From Epiperipatus broadwayi (Eukaryota; Onychophora; Udeonychophora; Euonychophora; Peripatidae): 64,000 bases of DNA. Of the stretch, positions 36,470 to 48,564 are shown piece after piece; the stretch's first letter is position 1; every line of letters starts with the position of its first letter. Below the pieces are notes generated by a model. The model worked only from the letters and a program-made list of their open reading frames with translations. It was not told where the DNA came from and made no database searches. The position numbers and the translations under genes were made by a program. The stretch lies in NCBI GenBank assembly GCA_028023455.1, contig JAQFVV010012498.1, forward strand, positions 1,426,001-1,490,000. Reading direction: 5' to 3'.

Positions 36470-38460
36470 AGGACTTTGTAGTAAGTTTTGGATCAATTTT
36501 AAATTAAAAATAAAGAAAAAATTAGATTAAAATCTAGGTTACATATATTTTAATTAATACTGCTTGACATAATCATTTCTATTAGATAAGCATATAATAT
36601 TTTTTATATAAGTTGTAGTCTATTTAAGTATTGCATTTTTTTTGCTATTTTTATCATGTCTAAAAGTAAAAAATATTGTTCTGCTGGTATACATATAAAA
36701 TGATCCCTTCTATATGCAATGGAAGGTTTATTTATATATCACGACTTCTATTTATTTCTATGTTTACTGCTTCACAAAGATGTATTTTAATTTGGCATCA
36801 GGTTCAGCAAAGTTTCTGCTCATGCTAATTTTTATATATTTTCTATCTGTTTAATCCATGTTTATTTTACAACATGAAATTAGAAGCACTATTGATTTTG
36901 CATTGGGTCAAGTGTGGTAAATCTCCCCATTAAACATGGATTACTTATGGGCCTTTATAATTGTTCATTATATATTTTCTCTTGTAAGCTGGTTCTTGAC
37001 TGCATATGAGCTTTGTTGGTAAAATCAGCATATGAGAGATTGTCTAATAATAGTTTGCCATCATATAATTATTATTGCAAAAAATTGTACACACATCTGA
37101 AATTGTCAAGCATATATGTTCTATTACAGTAACACTCAATTATTTTAATGAATAAAATTAATTTGAAGGGAATAATAAAGGGGGAAATAGAAACAACCAA
37201 CTGTCAAATCTATTAACTACTTCTTTTAAAAGGGTTTATAATCAGATTTACTCTATATGCGATCTAATACTAGTTTAAACTATCCATTAATGTAAGTTTT
37301 TATTTTATTATTTCATAATTAATAAACATTATTGTTAATTGTTATATTTGTCTGACATTGTCTGCCTTTCCAATTGTTTATTTTTGCAAGAATATCTACT
37401 CTTCATGATCTAGAGACAATAAGTGTTCTATATATTTCATGATCATATCAACCAATTATAAATATTTCAAGCTAGAGGTCTAATGCCATTCTCTGTTGAA
37501 GGATATTATGTGCAGTCTGAAAATAGGTTATTTAATAATATTAAAGAAAAGAATTAATAAAGAGCAAACAAATAGTATGATATATAAAATTATTTGCATT
37601 GTGGGATATCATAAACTGTTAAAACTGAATGTTTATTGAAAAAAGATTTAATGTCCATATGATCATATGAGAAAGTTAAATCAAAACAAATAATGCTCAC
37701 ACATTTTTGTTTAAGGACAATAAACTGGATCAATCCTTCTTTGTATACATCATTCTGTAACCTTACCTAGCTAATTTTTGTTGTTTCTTTGTATTTGTCT
37801 TTAGGTCAAATAAAATTATCTTGAAAGAGAAAAATGAATAATAAGAAAAGAAAAATAAAAGAAACTATTTTTATTAATAAAATAAAAAATTTGTTCAACC
37901 AATAATGAGTTAATGTAAAAATTCATGGCGGCACATAGGATTAACATAAAATAGAGTATTATGTAATTTAATGTATCCAGTTTGTATGCTGCAATTGATA
38001 AGGATTGTGTTACAGTAATTAAAAGAATATAATTTTTTTTATTATTTAATGTTTTAAAAGTTAATTGATGCTATAATTTATTTATTTATTGCATATATTT
38101 TTTATGGCTTATGTACATATTATAATTTTTGGAATTTATCAGTGACTCTTATCTCAACACGAGACCATGTACTAAGCAGAAACTCAGACACCTATCTTTC
38201 ATATATATATATGTGTTTATGTAAAAAAGTTGAAATTTACGATTATCTAAATTAAATGTATAATTTTTGCAATAATACGCTTTGAAATGCAAGAAACAAA
38301 AATTGTATTATATATTTTTCCTTGATATCATATTATTTTATAGGGAACAAATATATAAAAAGAAAAAAAAATATAAATTCAAATATGTAGATGGGAATAT
38401 ATAAAACAGAGACCACATGAATAAGGTAAATCAATATATAAATGGTAATATATTGAGATA
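36470..38460. other. AT-rich stretch, nothing recognised
   Basis: No coding or repeat signal found. Confidence 0.45.
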
Positions 38461-38461
38461 T

Positions 38462-38600
38462 GAAGAACTTGTGGCACAGAGATTGAAACTGCCATGCTTA
38501 TTATCTGGATTTCAAATCCAGGACTAATGAAATTTCTTTTCAAGTAGTCTTAAGTTTTTCTCTCAAGGAGATGATCCACAGCCCATACTGCTTACTATCT
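38462..38600 (+). repeat. Possible tRNA-derived SINE
   Basis: A box-like TGGCACAGAGATTGAA (38472) and B box-like GGATTTCAAATCCAGG (38508-38523) are in correct order and about 37 bp apart, as in a shortened tRNA head. The B box region can pair with itself (GGATTT/AAATCC), as a T arm would. A body with AAGTAGTCTTAAG follows. Confidence 0.45.
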
Positions 38601-40075
38601 AAATTTGGTTAAAAAGTGAAAAACGAACTATTCTTAACAAGAGGGTAAAACAAGAATCAATCTTTCACCGTCCAGAAAGTGGTGAGCTTGATAATTAGTG
38701 ATTTCTCTTTTACTATTTCTTTTTGAGCAGCTCTTGCTATGACCTTTGCTCTATAGTAGGTTATTTATTAGAAAGACTATTTTATGTTTTATATATATAT
38801 ATATATGCACAAATTCACATACACAAATACAAAAGAGTATATGCCAGTGTATTTAAAGTTAATTAATAGCATTTTATTGCCTACATTTTTTCTTTAAGCC
38901 CTTTCTCTTTCGTACTAAAGTATAAAATATGTTTTTGACATTTAACTACAAAAAACGGTTTGATTTTCAATAGAAAGATCCTGTATTCTAGATAGATTCT
39001 AGAAAGTAATTAAATTGGTTTGTTTGTTGCGAATGTTTTTATTTTATTTTTGCAATTTAAAGCATGGAGTTAAACTAACCGTTTTTAAAATGTTTCCAAA
39101 AATAAAAAAATTAATAATCTACTTAAGACGAAATAATGAAATTAAAAAAGAATGAATATATTATAAAAATTGAAATTAATCTTAATATATATATATATAT
39201 TAAAAATAACTTCTTTAAAACAATTAATATATATATTATATTTTTAACAGTTAATATATTAATTTTAATAAATCTGTTTTCTTATCCATTCATGATGTTG
39301 TTAAAAAAATATGTATAAGCCTATATTAATATATGAAAGGAAAACGTTCTAAATAATCCATTACAGCTTAAGCGTTTTCGGTCATTTTTATTTTTACAAA
39401 AAAATAATAAAGTAGAAAAAAGACATTTCTCATCAGATTGGTTAAAAATGATTAAATGGTCTTCCACCCTTGTTTTCTCTCTTGCTAAAAATGTCGACCC
39501 ACTTACCGGTATTGATCAACTAATACATACATATATATAAAATTTAAAATCTGCAAACAAGTAATTTCTAAAGTAATCTATTTATATTATATTAGATCGA
39601 GCTTTCAATAATATATATTAATTACTTAAATTAAATTTATAGTTCTTTGGTTTTGTTTCTAGTATTTTAAAGTCTCTAATTATAAGCATATTTTTTTATT
39701 TGTTTTACATCATTTTATAATGAACATATTGATATAAATAAAGAAATGAAAAAACGCATATTAAAACTTGTATATGATGATATATAAAACAGATACACAG
39801 GAACTAAGGCAATCTTATATGTACATGACAATTACAGATGTCATTAGATAGATAAAGAAATTCATACATTATTATGCATAGGTTATATAAGAAATATTTC
39901 TGTGTTAAAGATTTTAAATGCAAATATATAAAAAATAGGATTATTATAATATATATTAGTGAAAGAATAGCAACTAGTTGAAAGTGATTTTTTTGCTTTT
40001 ACAGAATTAAAATTTTTGCAAGTAAGAATTAATAACACATAAAAGCATATAAAAATAGGAAGTCTAAACATGAAA
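38600..40075. other. AT-rich stretch with small TA runs
   Basis: Short (TA)n at about 38790-38806 and 39186-39201. The 60-codon frame at 39136-39318 is almost entirely Ile, Asn, Lys and Tyr and is not credible as a gene. Confidence 0.45.
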
Positions 40076-40077
40076 TG

Positions 40078-42860
40078 CAGGTTATCATCATGGTCTATTA
40101 TTAATCCACTGCAGGATGAAGGTCTCTCCAAGTTCAATCCATCTTCTCCGATCTCTAGCCTTTCTTCTCCACATCACTCCTGCATACTTTATGTTATCCA
40201 TCCATCTCCTACTTCTTTGACTAGTCTGAAGTCTCTGTATTGCTCTTCTATTAAGTATTCAAGTCTCAAATCTGTAAGTAAGAACTGGTAAAATACATTT
40301 ATTAAAAACATTTCTTTTCAAAAACATAGATATATTTCCTTTTAGCAACCAAGTTTAATTCTATGATTAATTTCATCCATTAAGTTTCCATATGTAGTAA
40401 TAATCTAACTAAGATATTTGTAATTGTTAACTTCTTCTAGCACATTATAATCAATCTTTTGAGAAAATCCATTAAACATTACTTTAATCTTTTTAACATC
40501 TACATTTAATCCCATTTTTTTACTTCTATCTGATAACTCTTGTAACATTCACTAAATCTTTGAAGCATTATTTACAAAACACAACTACATCATCTGAAAA
40601 AGCTAAATGATTTAAATAAACTTAATTTACTTTTACTCCTTTAGCCTCCCATTTTAATGCATAAAATAATTCTTGCAGTACTGTTGTAAAAAGATTTGTA
40701 AATATAGAGTCACCCTGCCTTGCACCCTTCTTAATGATAACCTTCCTAGTATTATTATGTATAAATCAAATGCCTTTTCATAATCTACAAATCCAAAGCA
40801 TAGTGACAACCCATATTCATTGGTCCTTCTATAACTTCTCTCAATATTTAGATAAATCTACTGTATTAAAACCATTTTTAAATCCAGCTTGTTCTCTTGG
40901 TTATTTGAAATCCAATGTTCTCTGTAGATGAGTTGTAATTATCTTGGTAAATTTTTTTTTATAAAACTGATAAAAGACTGATTGGTCTGCAATTTCTAAT
41001 TCTTTATCATCTTTTTAAAATATTCATATTAATATTGCATTCTTCCAATCATCTGGTAATCTTTATCATTTAGATATTTGGTATATAACTTTGCCAAATT
41101 TTTTTTAGTTTCTTTGCCCACTTCTTTTAATATATCAATTATAATTCCATCATTAAACTGGAGCTTTTACTTTTTTCATAAATTTAATTGCATTCCTCAC
41201 TTTTTCATTTAAAATTCTGGGCAATTCAGAAGTTATAATAGATGTAGAAGGTACTTACTTGTTCTTTATTACTATACAATTCTTGATAGAACTCTTCTAT
41301 GTATTTCATGATGTCATGTGTCTTTTTAGGAATAGTTCCATCATTTTTTTCTTATTGCAGATATAAGTTACCTACCAATACCAAAATGTTGTTTTACACT
41401 CTTGAGACTTTTATTCTCTTCTACATCTTTTCTTTCACAATTATATTTCTTGTATCATTACCAACTCCTTTTTCACACCATTTTACAAAATTTGAGATAT
41501 TCAATGCATCATTTTTATATGACATCATATTACTTTTCTTATAAATTCTCTAGCCTCAGTAAAAATTTTATTGACCATATGCTCCTTTTTCTACTAGCTA
41601 TTTTTGTTGCAGTTTTTAAAAATGTATTAGCTATTTTCTTATTAATTTCATTCACATCTGAATCATGTTCAAAATCTACTAATACTTGAAACCAATTTGC
41701 AAGTTCTAATTTAAATTCATTAGAATGTATCTGAGAATTAAGAAAATCAACTGTAAATATAGTTTTTCTTAATATTTTTTGTCTCTAGTTTTGCATTAAC
41801 ACATGTCTTATATCTTACTAATCGGTATTCATTTCCCATGTTAAATTTATTAAGAACATTATAATCTTGAAATATATATTTTCTGTTAGTCAAAATATAA
41901 TACAATTCTTCTGTACCTTCATTTGGATGCTTTCATGTCCATTTCTTTTTAATATTTGTCTCAAAAAAAGAATTCATAATATAAAGTTTTTCTTTTTCTG
42001 CAAACTACACATGTCTGTGTCTTCTCTCATTTCTATTGCCATAACCAAATTTACTTATAGCACTTTCATGTTTCATTTGTTTACCAATTCTAGCATTAAA
42101 GTCGTTCATAACAATTTTAAAATGTTGTTTACTCTAATCCAAAGCTTTTGTACATCCATATAAAAATACTGTATAAAAATACAGGTAATACTGTATGGAG
42201 AGTTTTGCCTGTATTCATATAAAAATCTTCTACTACTTCATCACTATGAGAACTTGTTGGGACATAAACCTGAATTATCTGCATTTGGTATCTACTATTA
42301 AGTTGAATAACTATGTTTGCCACTCTTTCTGATATACCATCAATCTCCACAATGTTGTTCTTCCACTTTTTATTTATAATGAATCCTATTCCACTTATAC
42401 TAACAATATTTGTGCCTTTGTAGTAGAGTACATGTGCAATTTTTAAATCAATTGTCTTTTCACCATTTCTTCTAACTTTACAAAGTTCAGTAATGTCTCA
42501 CTTAATATAGGACAGTTCTTCTTCCAATTCTTGAAATCTTCATTCACTTCAAAGTGACCTGAAGTTGTAAGTATCTAAATAAAAAATCATCATCAAATGG
42601 CAGCCTGGGTCTGCAGTCAGAGAATTCTTACTGACTTTTACCTTTGGCTATGAACAGCTAGCTACCTTGACTGGTGACTTTACAGTCTGCTGGGAATAGC
42701 ATCCATGATTTATTTTTGTCTGTCATAATTGTATATATATCTATTAGAAAATTTTTTTCATTCACACACACATTCATTCTGCCTTATCAGGCAATTGAGA
42801 AGAAAACCATGGTGTTTCTTGATCTTAAACTCAGAGGTAAAGAGCCAATAAACTCACGAC
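40078..42860 (-). mobile_element. RTE-like LINE, copy D (decayed, internal deletions)
   Basis: Minus-strand copy from leader (42540-42860) through endonuclease (41870-42480), linker (41290-41870), RT (40550-41250) and C-terminal segment to a degenerate tail at 40078-40095. The endonuclease includes IQVYVPTSSHSDEVVEDFYM (42170-42350 frame), with a local insertion at about 42160-42215. Motif A is visible as the sequence complementary to GFVDYEKAFD at about 40765-40800. Deletions remove part of the RT between motifs A and B (around 40745) and part of the C-terminal segment (around 40190-40220). All frames are broken. Confidence 0.85.
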
Positions 42861-42869
42861 GCTTGTAGG

Positions 42870-43800
42870 TAATGATTAAAAAAAATGAAATAATTTTGTG
42901 GAAGACATTAGAATTTATTTTTAAATATTAATATATTTCTTTACAACTAAACAAGATATTTTCATATTTTAATAATATAAAACCAGCTTTGAACATTAAA
43001 AAGAGGGGGAAGATAATCACAGTTTTATGCAGGAATACAAATGTTTATGTGAGTACAATATATATTAATATTTTTTGCTTTAGCATAAAATGTAGAAGAA
43101 ATTAAGATCTAATCCCTATTCTGATTAACAATATCACATCCTGAATTAAATGAATGGTAGTTTAAACACCAGAATAAATTGATTTTTGAAATCACTGAAT
43201 GTGCATAATCAAGTCTTGTCAAATAGAGTATTTCTTTAAAAAATGTCTTTATAATGTAAACTGAAAAATTCTGATTTGAGCAAGTTAATTTTTGCCATTG
43301 CATTGGTCAGAATACTAATAACAAAAATTTACATAGCAATAAAGGTTACATTTTGTATAAGCTTCTCTTCCTTCTCATCTGTAAAGTTACCCAAAGGGTG
43401 TTTGTTATCATATAAAATAATTTCATTGATATTCTTAAGCCAGGATAGACATTGTTTTGATAATGGGAATAATTTAATGGGAATAATTTTTTAATATTCA
43501 TTGGAGTATCAATTGATTTCAAAGCAATGGTAATATTTTTTTTTTTTAGTGAAATATATTGTGCTATAGCATTTGAATGAAATACACTAGTTAGAATTAT
43601 TTAAAAATATAATCAAGTAATGTACACAGAAGTTTATAATCTTAGGAGTTGCAAAGGCAACCCAAGTCTAATTGGTAATGAATAATATTGTTATACTCCC
43701 ACTAATTATTAACTACAATGCAGATAATGTATCATATTACAAATGCTTTCTAGTCTGGAGCTGTCTTGCTTTGCTAACATAACTGTTTTGTTCTGCAAGT
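42870..43800. other. AT-rich stretch, nothing recognised
   Basis: Only short chance frames (43109-43303 minus, 43276-43494 plus), without motifs. A T run lies at about 43538-43548. Confidence 0.45.
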
Positions 43801-43804
43801 TTAG

Positions 43805-43810
43805 TTCAAG

Positions 43811-43855
<45 letters not shown>

Positions 43856-43863
43856 TGATAATT

Positions 43864-43911
<48 letters not shown>

Positions 43912-43917
43912 AATTAT
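43805..43917. repeat. Two (TA)n tracts at the centres of palindromes
   Basis: The first tract (about 43813-43851) lies between TTCAAGTT and AAACTTGA, approximately complementary. The second (about 43868-43908) lies between GATAATTTGCATATA and its complement TATATGCAAATTATC, an exact palindrome arm. The frame reading YIYIYI is a repeat artefact. Confidence 0.85.
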
Positions 43918-44379
43918 CTTCAGAGAATTGAGAATTTAACTGCTATACAAATTGTCTGTTGATGATGTGAAGGTCGAGAGATAATTGTGATCAAGAGAGA
44001 TAGATTTAAAGCTTTGACTGTCTAGCTGTGATAGCGTGACCATTTTGGTTGCAAGTTAAAGTTTATGTATATATATATACATATATAGGTGTGTGTGTGT
44101 GTGTGAATTATTTTCAGAGAACTTAGTATTTAACTGATACAAAAATTATTTGTTTATTTGGTTTTTAGTAAGTTTGCTACTAGAGATTTTTTTTTAAACT
44201 TAAAAAAGAAAGTTATTTATTTGAAAAAGATAATATTTTGAGGCTTAAAGTTGGGAAATAAGTGTTTATTGATCATCATTGTAAGAAAGTAAAGTTTTTC
44301 TCCTTTTGAGTAAAGGGAGTTGAAGAATAGAAGAGGAAGTATAAAGTTAAATATAGAGTAGGAGACATGAAATAAGGAT

Positions 44380-45310
44380 TATGGATTGCATTTGTGTCTC
44401 ACAATGCATATATTAAGGCTCAGGATAAAACATTAGTCATACCATGGTAGAATGTACTGTATGTAAAGATGTTTATCACTTGAAATGTTTAAATAAGACT
44501 AAGAAATATGTAGACAGTGTGTAAGTATGATAAAAGAAGTGAATAAGTAGTTTCTAAGTATAAATAGCTTAAAGAGAAAGTAAGGAGAAATGGAGCAAAA
44601 TGTAGTTGAGGAAGATAGGATAGAGTATGTTTTTAGTGGATTGACAAGAGATATGGATGAAAAATAGGTAGTGCAGTGCAGATGGTTATCCAAAGAAGTA
44701 AGATATAGGAAGAAATAAAGGATGTAGAAGTAAAATTAAAATTGTTAGAGATAAAATGTGTGTAGATAAAGGAATTATTGAGTAGGATGCTAAGGAAGAA
44801 GTAGATAAGGAATTTCAGAAGATGATAGGAAATGTTACAAATGAAGTAAGGGAAAGTAAACTATGAGACAGTAGTGATAGGAGATTCAATAATTAGAAAG
44901 TGTGAAGATATAATTGCAAGGGAAAATAGAAACAGATATGTAAGACTATGTCTGACTGGAGCTAGAATGAAGGATGTTACAGATAAGATAAAGAAACAGG
45001 AAATAGAGATGTGTATGTTATGGTAGGGACAAATAATTAGTCAGAGCCATCAGAGAGAGTATCATCCAATAATTTGAATAAGGTTAAAGGAAGAGTAGGA
45101 ATAGCTAGATTGTTACCAAGATTTGACATGTTAGATAGGTAACATTTTATAAATGAGAGATTGAAAAAATTGTGTGAGAGAAATGATGTTATGTTTGTGG
45201 ATGTGTGGGATTTTTTTATTAGTAAAAAAGAGTTATTTAGTAAAGATGGATTGCATTAGCAAAACAAGGAAGTGAAATTTCAGGGAGTTTGATTTATAAA
45301 GAATGTAGTT
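44380..45310 (+). pseudogene. CR1-like ORF1 remnant: PHD-like finger plus SGNH esterase
   Basis: Near 44448-44490 the sequence reads VECTVCKDVYHLKCLNKTKK, the C-x2-C ... H-x2-C half of a PHD or zinc finger. From about 44866 it reads TVVIGDSIIRKCED (the GDS block of SGNH hydrolases), then LTGARMKDVTDKIKKQ. A GTN block near 45027 follows, then RLLPRFD (45110-45127), LCERNDVMFVDVWDFF (45174-45220) and KDGLH (45243-45257), which is the Asp-x-x-His end of the catalytic triad. Stops interrupt at several points. In intact CR1 ORF1 the esterase may help RNP or membrane interactions; here it is dead. Confidence 0.6.
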
Positions 45311-45519
45311 TATGAAATTTATAGGGGGGTAGGGTTTTAAGTGACAGTGTTATCACAAAAAAATGGACAAGATGTAAGAAATAAACAAAGGGTAGTTGGT
45401 TTAGATATAAATGTAAATATGGAGAAGGAATGGGTCTGTAAAATTAATGGTAAGCAAGTTATTTATAAATGTGATGGAGAAGAAAGAGTAAAAAAAATTA
45501 TAAAAGAGTAGTTAAAATA

Positions 45520-46205
45520 GAAGAAATTGTTAAAATTGAATATTTGAATATGCAAGGTCGCAGGAGACTAGAAAAGTGGCTGGAATTAAACAAAGCAGTT
45601 AAAAATGAAGTTCTTGAGGTGCTAGTAGTAGTGAAAACACCTCTAAGAGAAGAAGAAGTACCTATACTGGAAGACTTGATATGTCAGGGTGTAAATAGAA
45701 AAAAAAGGAAAAGGGATGTTGGTATAGGGGTTATGTTAAAAATATTTAAATACTGTTAAATGTTAAGAACATTTGTGGTTTGAGATAAGGTTTAGGAAGA
45801 CAGAAGTGGATGGAAAGGCTGTAGTGTATATAGTCATTGGAGACAGTCAAATTATAATGGAGTGGAACAGTAGCATATATGAATGCCTAGCTAAAGATAC
45901 AGAGTTTTAAAGAAAAGGTGAAAAGAATAATGGTTATAGGGGTATGAGTGGACATATTAGAGAAATTGATGATGATGATAACAAAAATGGACAGCTTTTG
46001 AAGAATTTTTGTCAGAGAGTGAATTTGAGAATGGGAAAATTGTCAAATATTTATGAGGGTCAATACACATGGTCTAGAAATAATATATTTCACACAATAG
46101 ATTATGTATTTATAGAAAAAGAGGGAATGAATAAGGTAGAGAAGATTAAAGTGTTTGATAATGAAGAGAGAGCATGTAATAGTGATCATAGTTTTTTATA
46201 ATAGA
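45520..46205 (+). pseudogene. CR1-like endonuclease remnant
   Basis: Begins near IEYLNMQGRRRLEKWLELNK (45534-45595), with the N-x-x-G start of LINE endonucleases. VVVKTPLREEE follows, where the catalytic ET is changed to KT, then KRDVGIGVML. The second piece (45944-46201) reads GHIREID, NGQLLKNFCQRVNLRM, QYTWSRN, IDYVFIEKE and ends SDHSFL, with the catalytic Asp-His. Stops and a frameshift lie between 45757 and 45940, where GDFNGHI is expected (only GHI remains clear). Confidence 0.7.
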
Positions 46206-46599
46206 AATGGTTAATAATGTTATGGAAAATAGTAATAAAAGTAGAAAGGATAGTGAAATATGTAGATGGAGAATGAATGATAAGAATAAGTTAGAAGAAT
46301 ATAAAATAAAAGTTGAAGAAACCAAGGAATTGGTTGGAATGAATAAGGGCTAGTATGGTGAAATAGAAAAAGTAACAAAATAGGAATTTAGATGAGAATA
46401 TTCAGAAAAATAATAATAATAGGAAAGTGAGCTTTAATAAAAGTGTAAAAGAGGCAGAAAGCATGCAGAGAATATAAGTGTGCTATTAAGAACAAAGAAA
46501 GTGAAAAAGATGTTAATGTTAAATGGGAAAAGTATTTAGAAAAAAAATTGTCTAAAATAAATAATTTTAGAGAGAGAATGAAATTGAATATTGGAGGAT

Positions 46600-48050
46600 A
46601 TTAGTAAAAGTGTAAGAGATGGGAGTAAAAATTTTTGGAAATACATTAAAAGAAGGAATGTAGGGGAGAGAGAAATAGTATTACTAGATGATGAGGGAAT
46701 AGAAACAATCTTAAATATGCAATAGATATAAAAAATATGTTAGATGTGAAGGACAGAGTGCTAACAAACATGAAAAGCATATGGTAATGGAAATATTAGT
46801 TTTACAGAAAATGAATTGAATGAGACAGAAAAGAAATTGAAAAGTGGAAAGGCAAGAGATTTAGATGGATGGGCAGTAGACATGGTAACAAATTTAGAAA
46901 ATAAGACAAAATTAAATTTATTATTATGTTTTAATAAGATGGCACAGAAGAGAGATTTTTTCCAGGTAATTGGCATAATACATGAGTAAGGCTACTATTT
47001 TAAGAAAGGGACAAAGATCAGTGTTACATAAAGTTTTCACATATATGGTGACTGGAAGGGTTACAAAATGGATGTAAGAAAATAATATAGTGGGAGAAAT
47101 GCAGGGAGGTTTTTGATCAAATAGGCATATAGGAGATAGTTTACTAGTAGTTACACACCTTATAGATATGAATAGAAATACAATCAGACAGTTACATACA
47201 GTTTTTATAGATATAGAGAAAGCATATAATAAAGTAAATAGAAATAAATTATGGGTAAGGTCAGTAAATTTGGAAATGGATGGAGCTTTAGTGGATATTA
47301 TTAAGATATTATATGAAAACAATTACTATATGTATCAATTAGAGAATATAGAATCAGTTAAAGTTAAAAATGGGGTGGGACTAAGTCAAGGATGCTCTAT
47401 GTCACCTATTTTGTTTTTGTTGTATTTAAGAGGAATGAAAAGCGCAATTGACAGACTAGAAAGAGGGGTAGAGATGCCATTAATAGGTAGTAATTTGAGT
47501 ATATACATTATTGGGTCATTTATTTGCAGATGATGTCTTCTTCTCAGAATGATGGAAGTTATGCTGAGGACATGCACAAGGGTGGGTATAGATAGGGACT
47601 AAATTTAGTGAAAAATCAAAAGTAATGATGATTAATACTGAGGAAAGGAAGACAAATAATTTTTATTGGGGAATATAAAGTGTGGTGAAAAGGTATAACT
47701 ATTTGGAAATCATCTTAAGTAATCAGAGAAATTGTTTGGATGAATGAGAGAAAAAATTGATAAATGAAGCAAAGAAAAGAAAGGAATTGATAACATATAA
47801 TAAATATGATGTAGTTAGAATTGTATTGAAGGGAATGGCAGTAGCAGGGTTAACATATGGTAACAATGCATTATGTGTTAGTAAAGAGGTATTAGATAAC
47901 TTAGAAAAAGTACAAAGAGAAATAGAAAGACATGCAATAGATGCAGATATGTGAATGGCAAAGGATGCAATTCAAGGAGAAATGGGATGGTCAAGTTTTT
48001 ATAGATTTAATTCCTGTACATACATATTTAAAATTATTATGTGAGGCTAA
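46600..48050 (+). pseudogene. CR1-like reverse transcriptase remnant
   Basis: SKNFWKYIKRRN (46624-46660) is the pre-RT segment. The frame at 47168-47533 contains FIDIEKAYNKVNRNKLW (motif A), GVGLSQGCSMSPILFLLYLR (motif B, 47370-47430) and then, shifted into another frame, LFADDV (motif C, 47520-47537), whose two catalytic Asp codons are intact. Further on, the frame at 47757-47954 (EAKKRKELITYNKYD, GMAVAGLTYGNNAL, LEKVQREIERHA) is the usual segment after the RT. It would have made first-strand cDNA at the target; no open frame spans it now. Confidence 0.75.
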
Positions 48051-48560
48051 GAAGAGTTACATTTATCTGTGTGTTGACTCTCTGATAACTTAAGTACATG
48101 CAAGGATTGGTTTGAACCCCATCCTATAGCTAGTCATATTAACAGACAGTGAAGTGAAAATCTGTATCACAGATTTACTGCTTCAGTAAGGAAGCATAGA
48201 AAATATTAGGCATTTGTTAATTGAATATAAATGTCTCAAAGCTGAAAGGGTACAAATAATGAAGTTGTGAAAGAATAAATGTAATGATTATATAGAAAGT
48301 GGGTTATTGGTTTTTATGATGGGTTTAGAAAAGATAAGGGGGATTTAGATTTAAAGGCTATGGAGTTGACAAAGATTATGTTGTGGAAATGAAATGGAGC
48401 AGGATAGAGTAGAATTTGGAAAAACTTAGGTTGGAGACTGGAAAGGGAAAGTAAAATGGCTAATAGGTTTCTCTGGGCATAGTGGCTGAGAGATTCCTGA
48501 CTCCATATAAGGAGAAGTCATAGTACATCACATCACATCATATCACATCATGATAGTCAT
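48050..48560 (+). pseudogene. CR1-like 3' end: zinc-like block and tail
   Basis: IRHLLIECKCLKAERVQIMK (48208-48262, with one shift) matches the HxLLxC block following LINE RTs. DLDLKAMELTKIMLWK (48343-48390) and WRLERESKMANRF (48432-48470) finish the protein. Non-coding sequence then leads to a tail of ACATC and ACATCAT units at about 48527-48553, probably the 3' repeat used in target priming. Confidence 0.6.
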
Positions 48561-48564
48561 TTCA

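Larger units (their letters stand above)
44260..48560 (+). mobile_element. Second LINE family, CR1/L2-like, decayed near-full-length copy
   Basis: A plus-strand element unrelated to the RTE copies. In order: a PHD-like finger remnant and SGNH-esterase-like block (ORF1), an apurinic-like endonuclease, an RT, a zinc-binding-like HLLIEC block, and a 3' end with an ACATC-rich tail (48527-48553). The combination of PHD and esterase in ORF1 is known from CR1-type elements, which supports that placement. The plus strand is G- and A-rich throughout, unlike the flanks. Every ORF is broken by stops and frameshifts. The 5' boundary is not defined. Confidence 0.75.
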
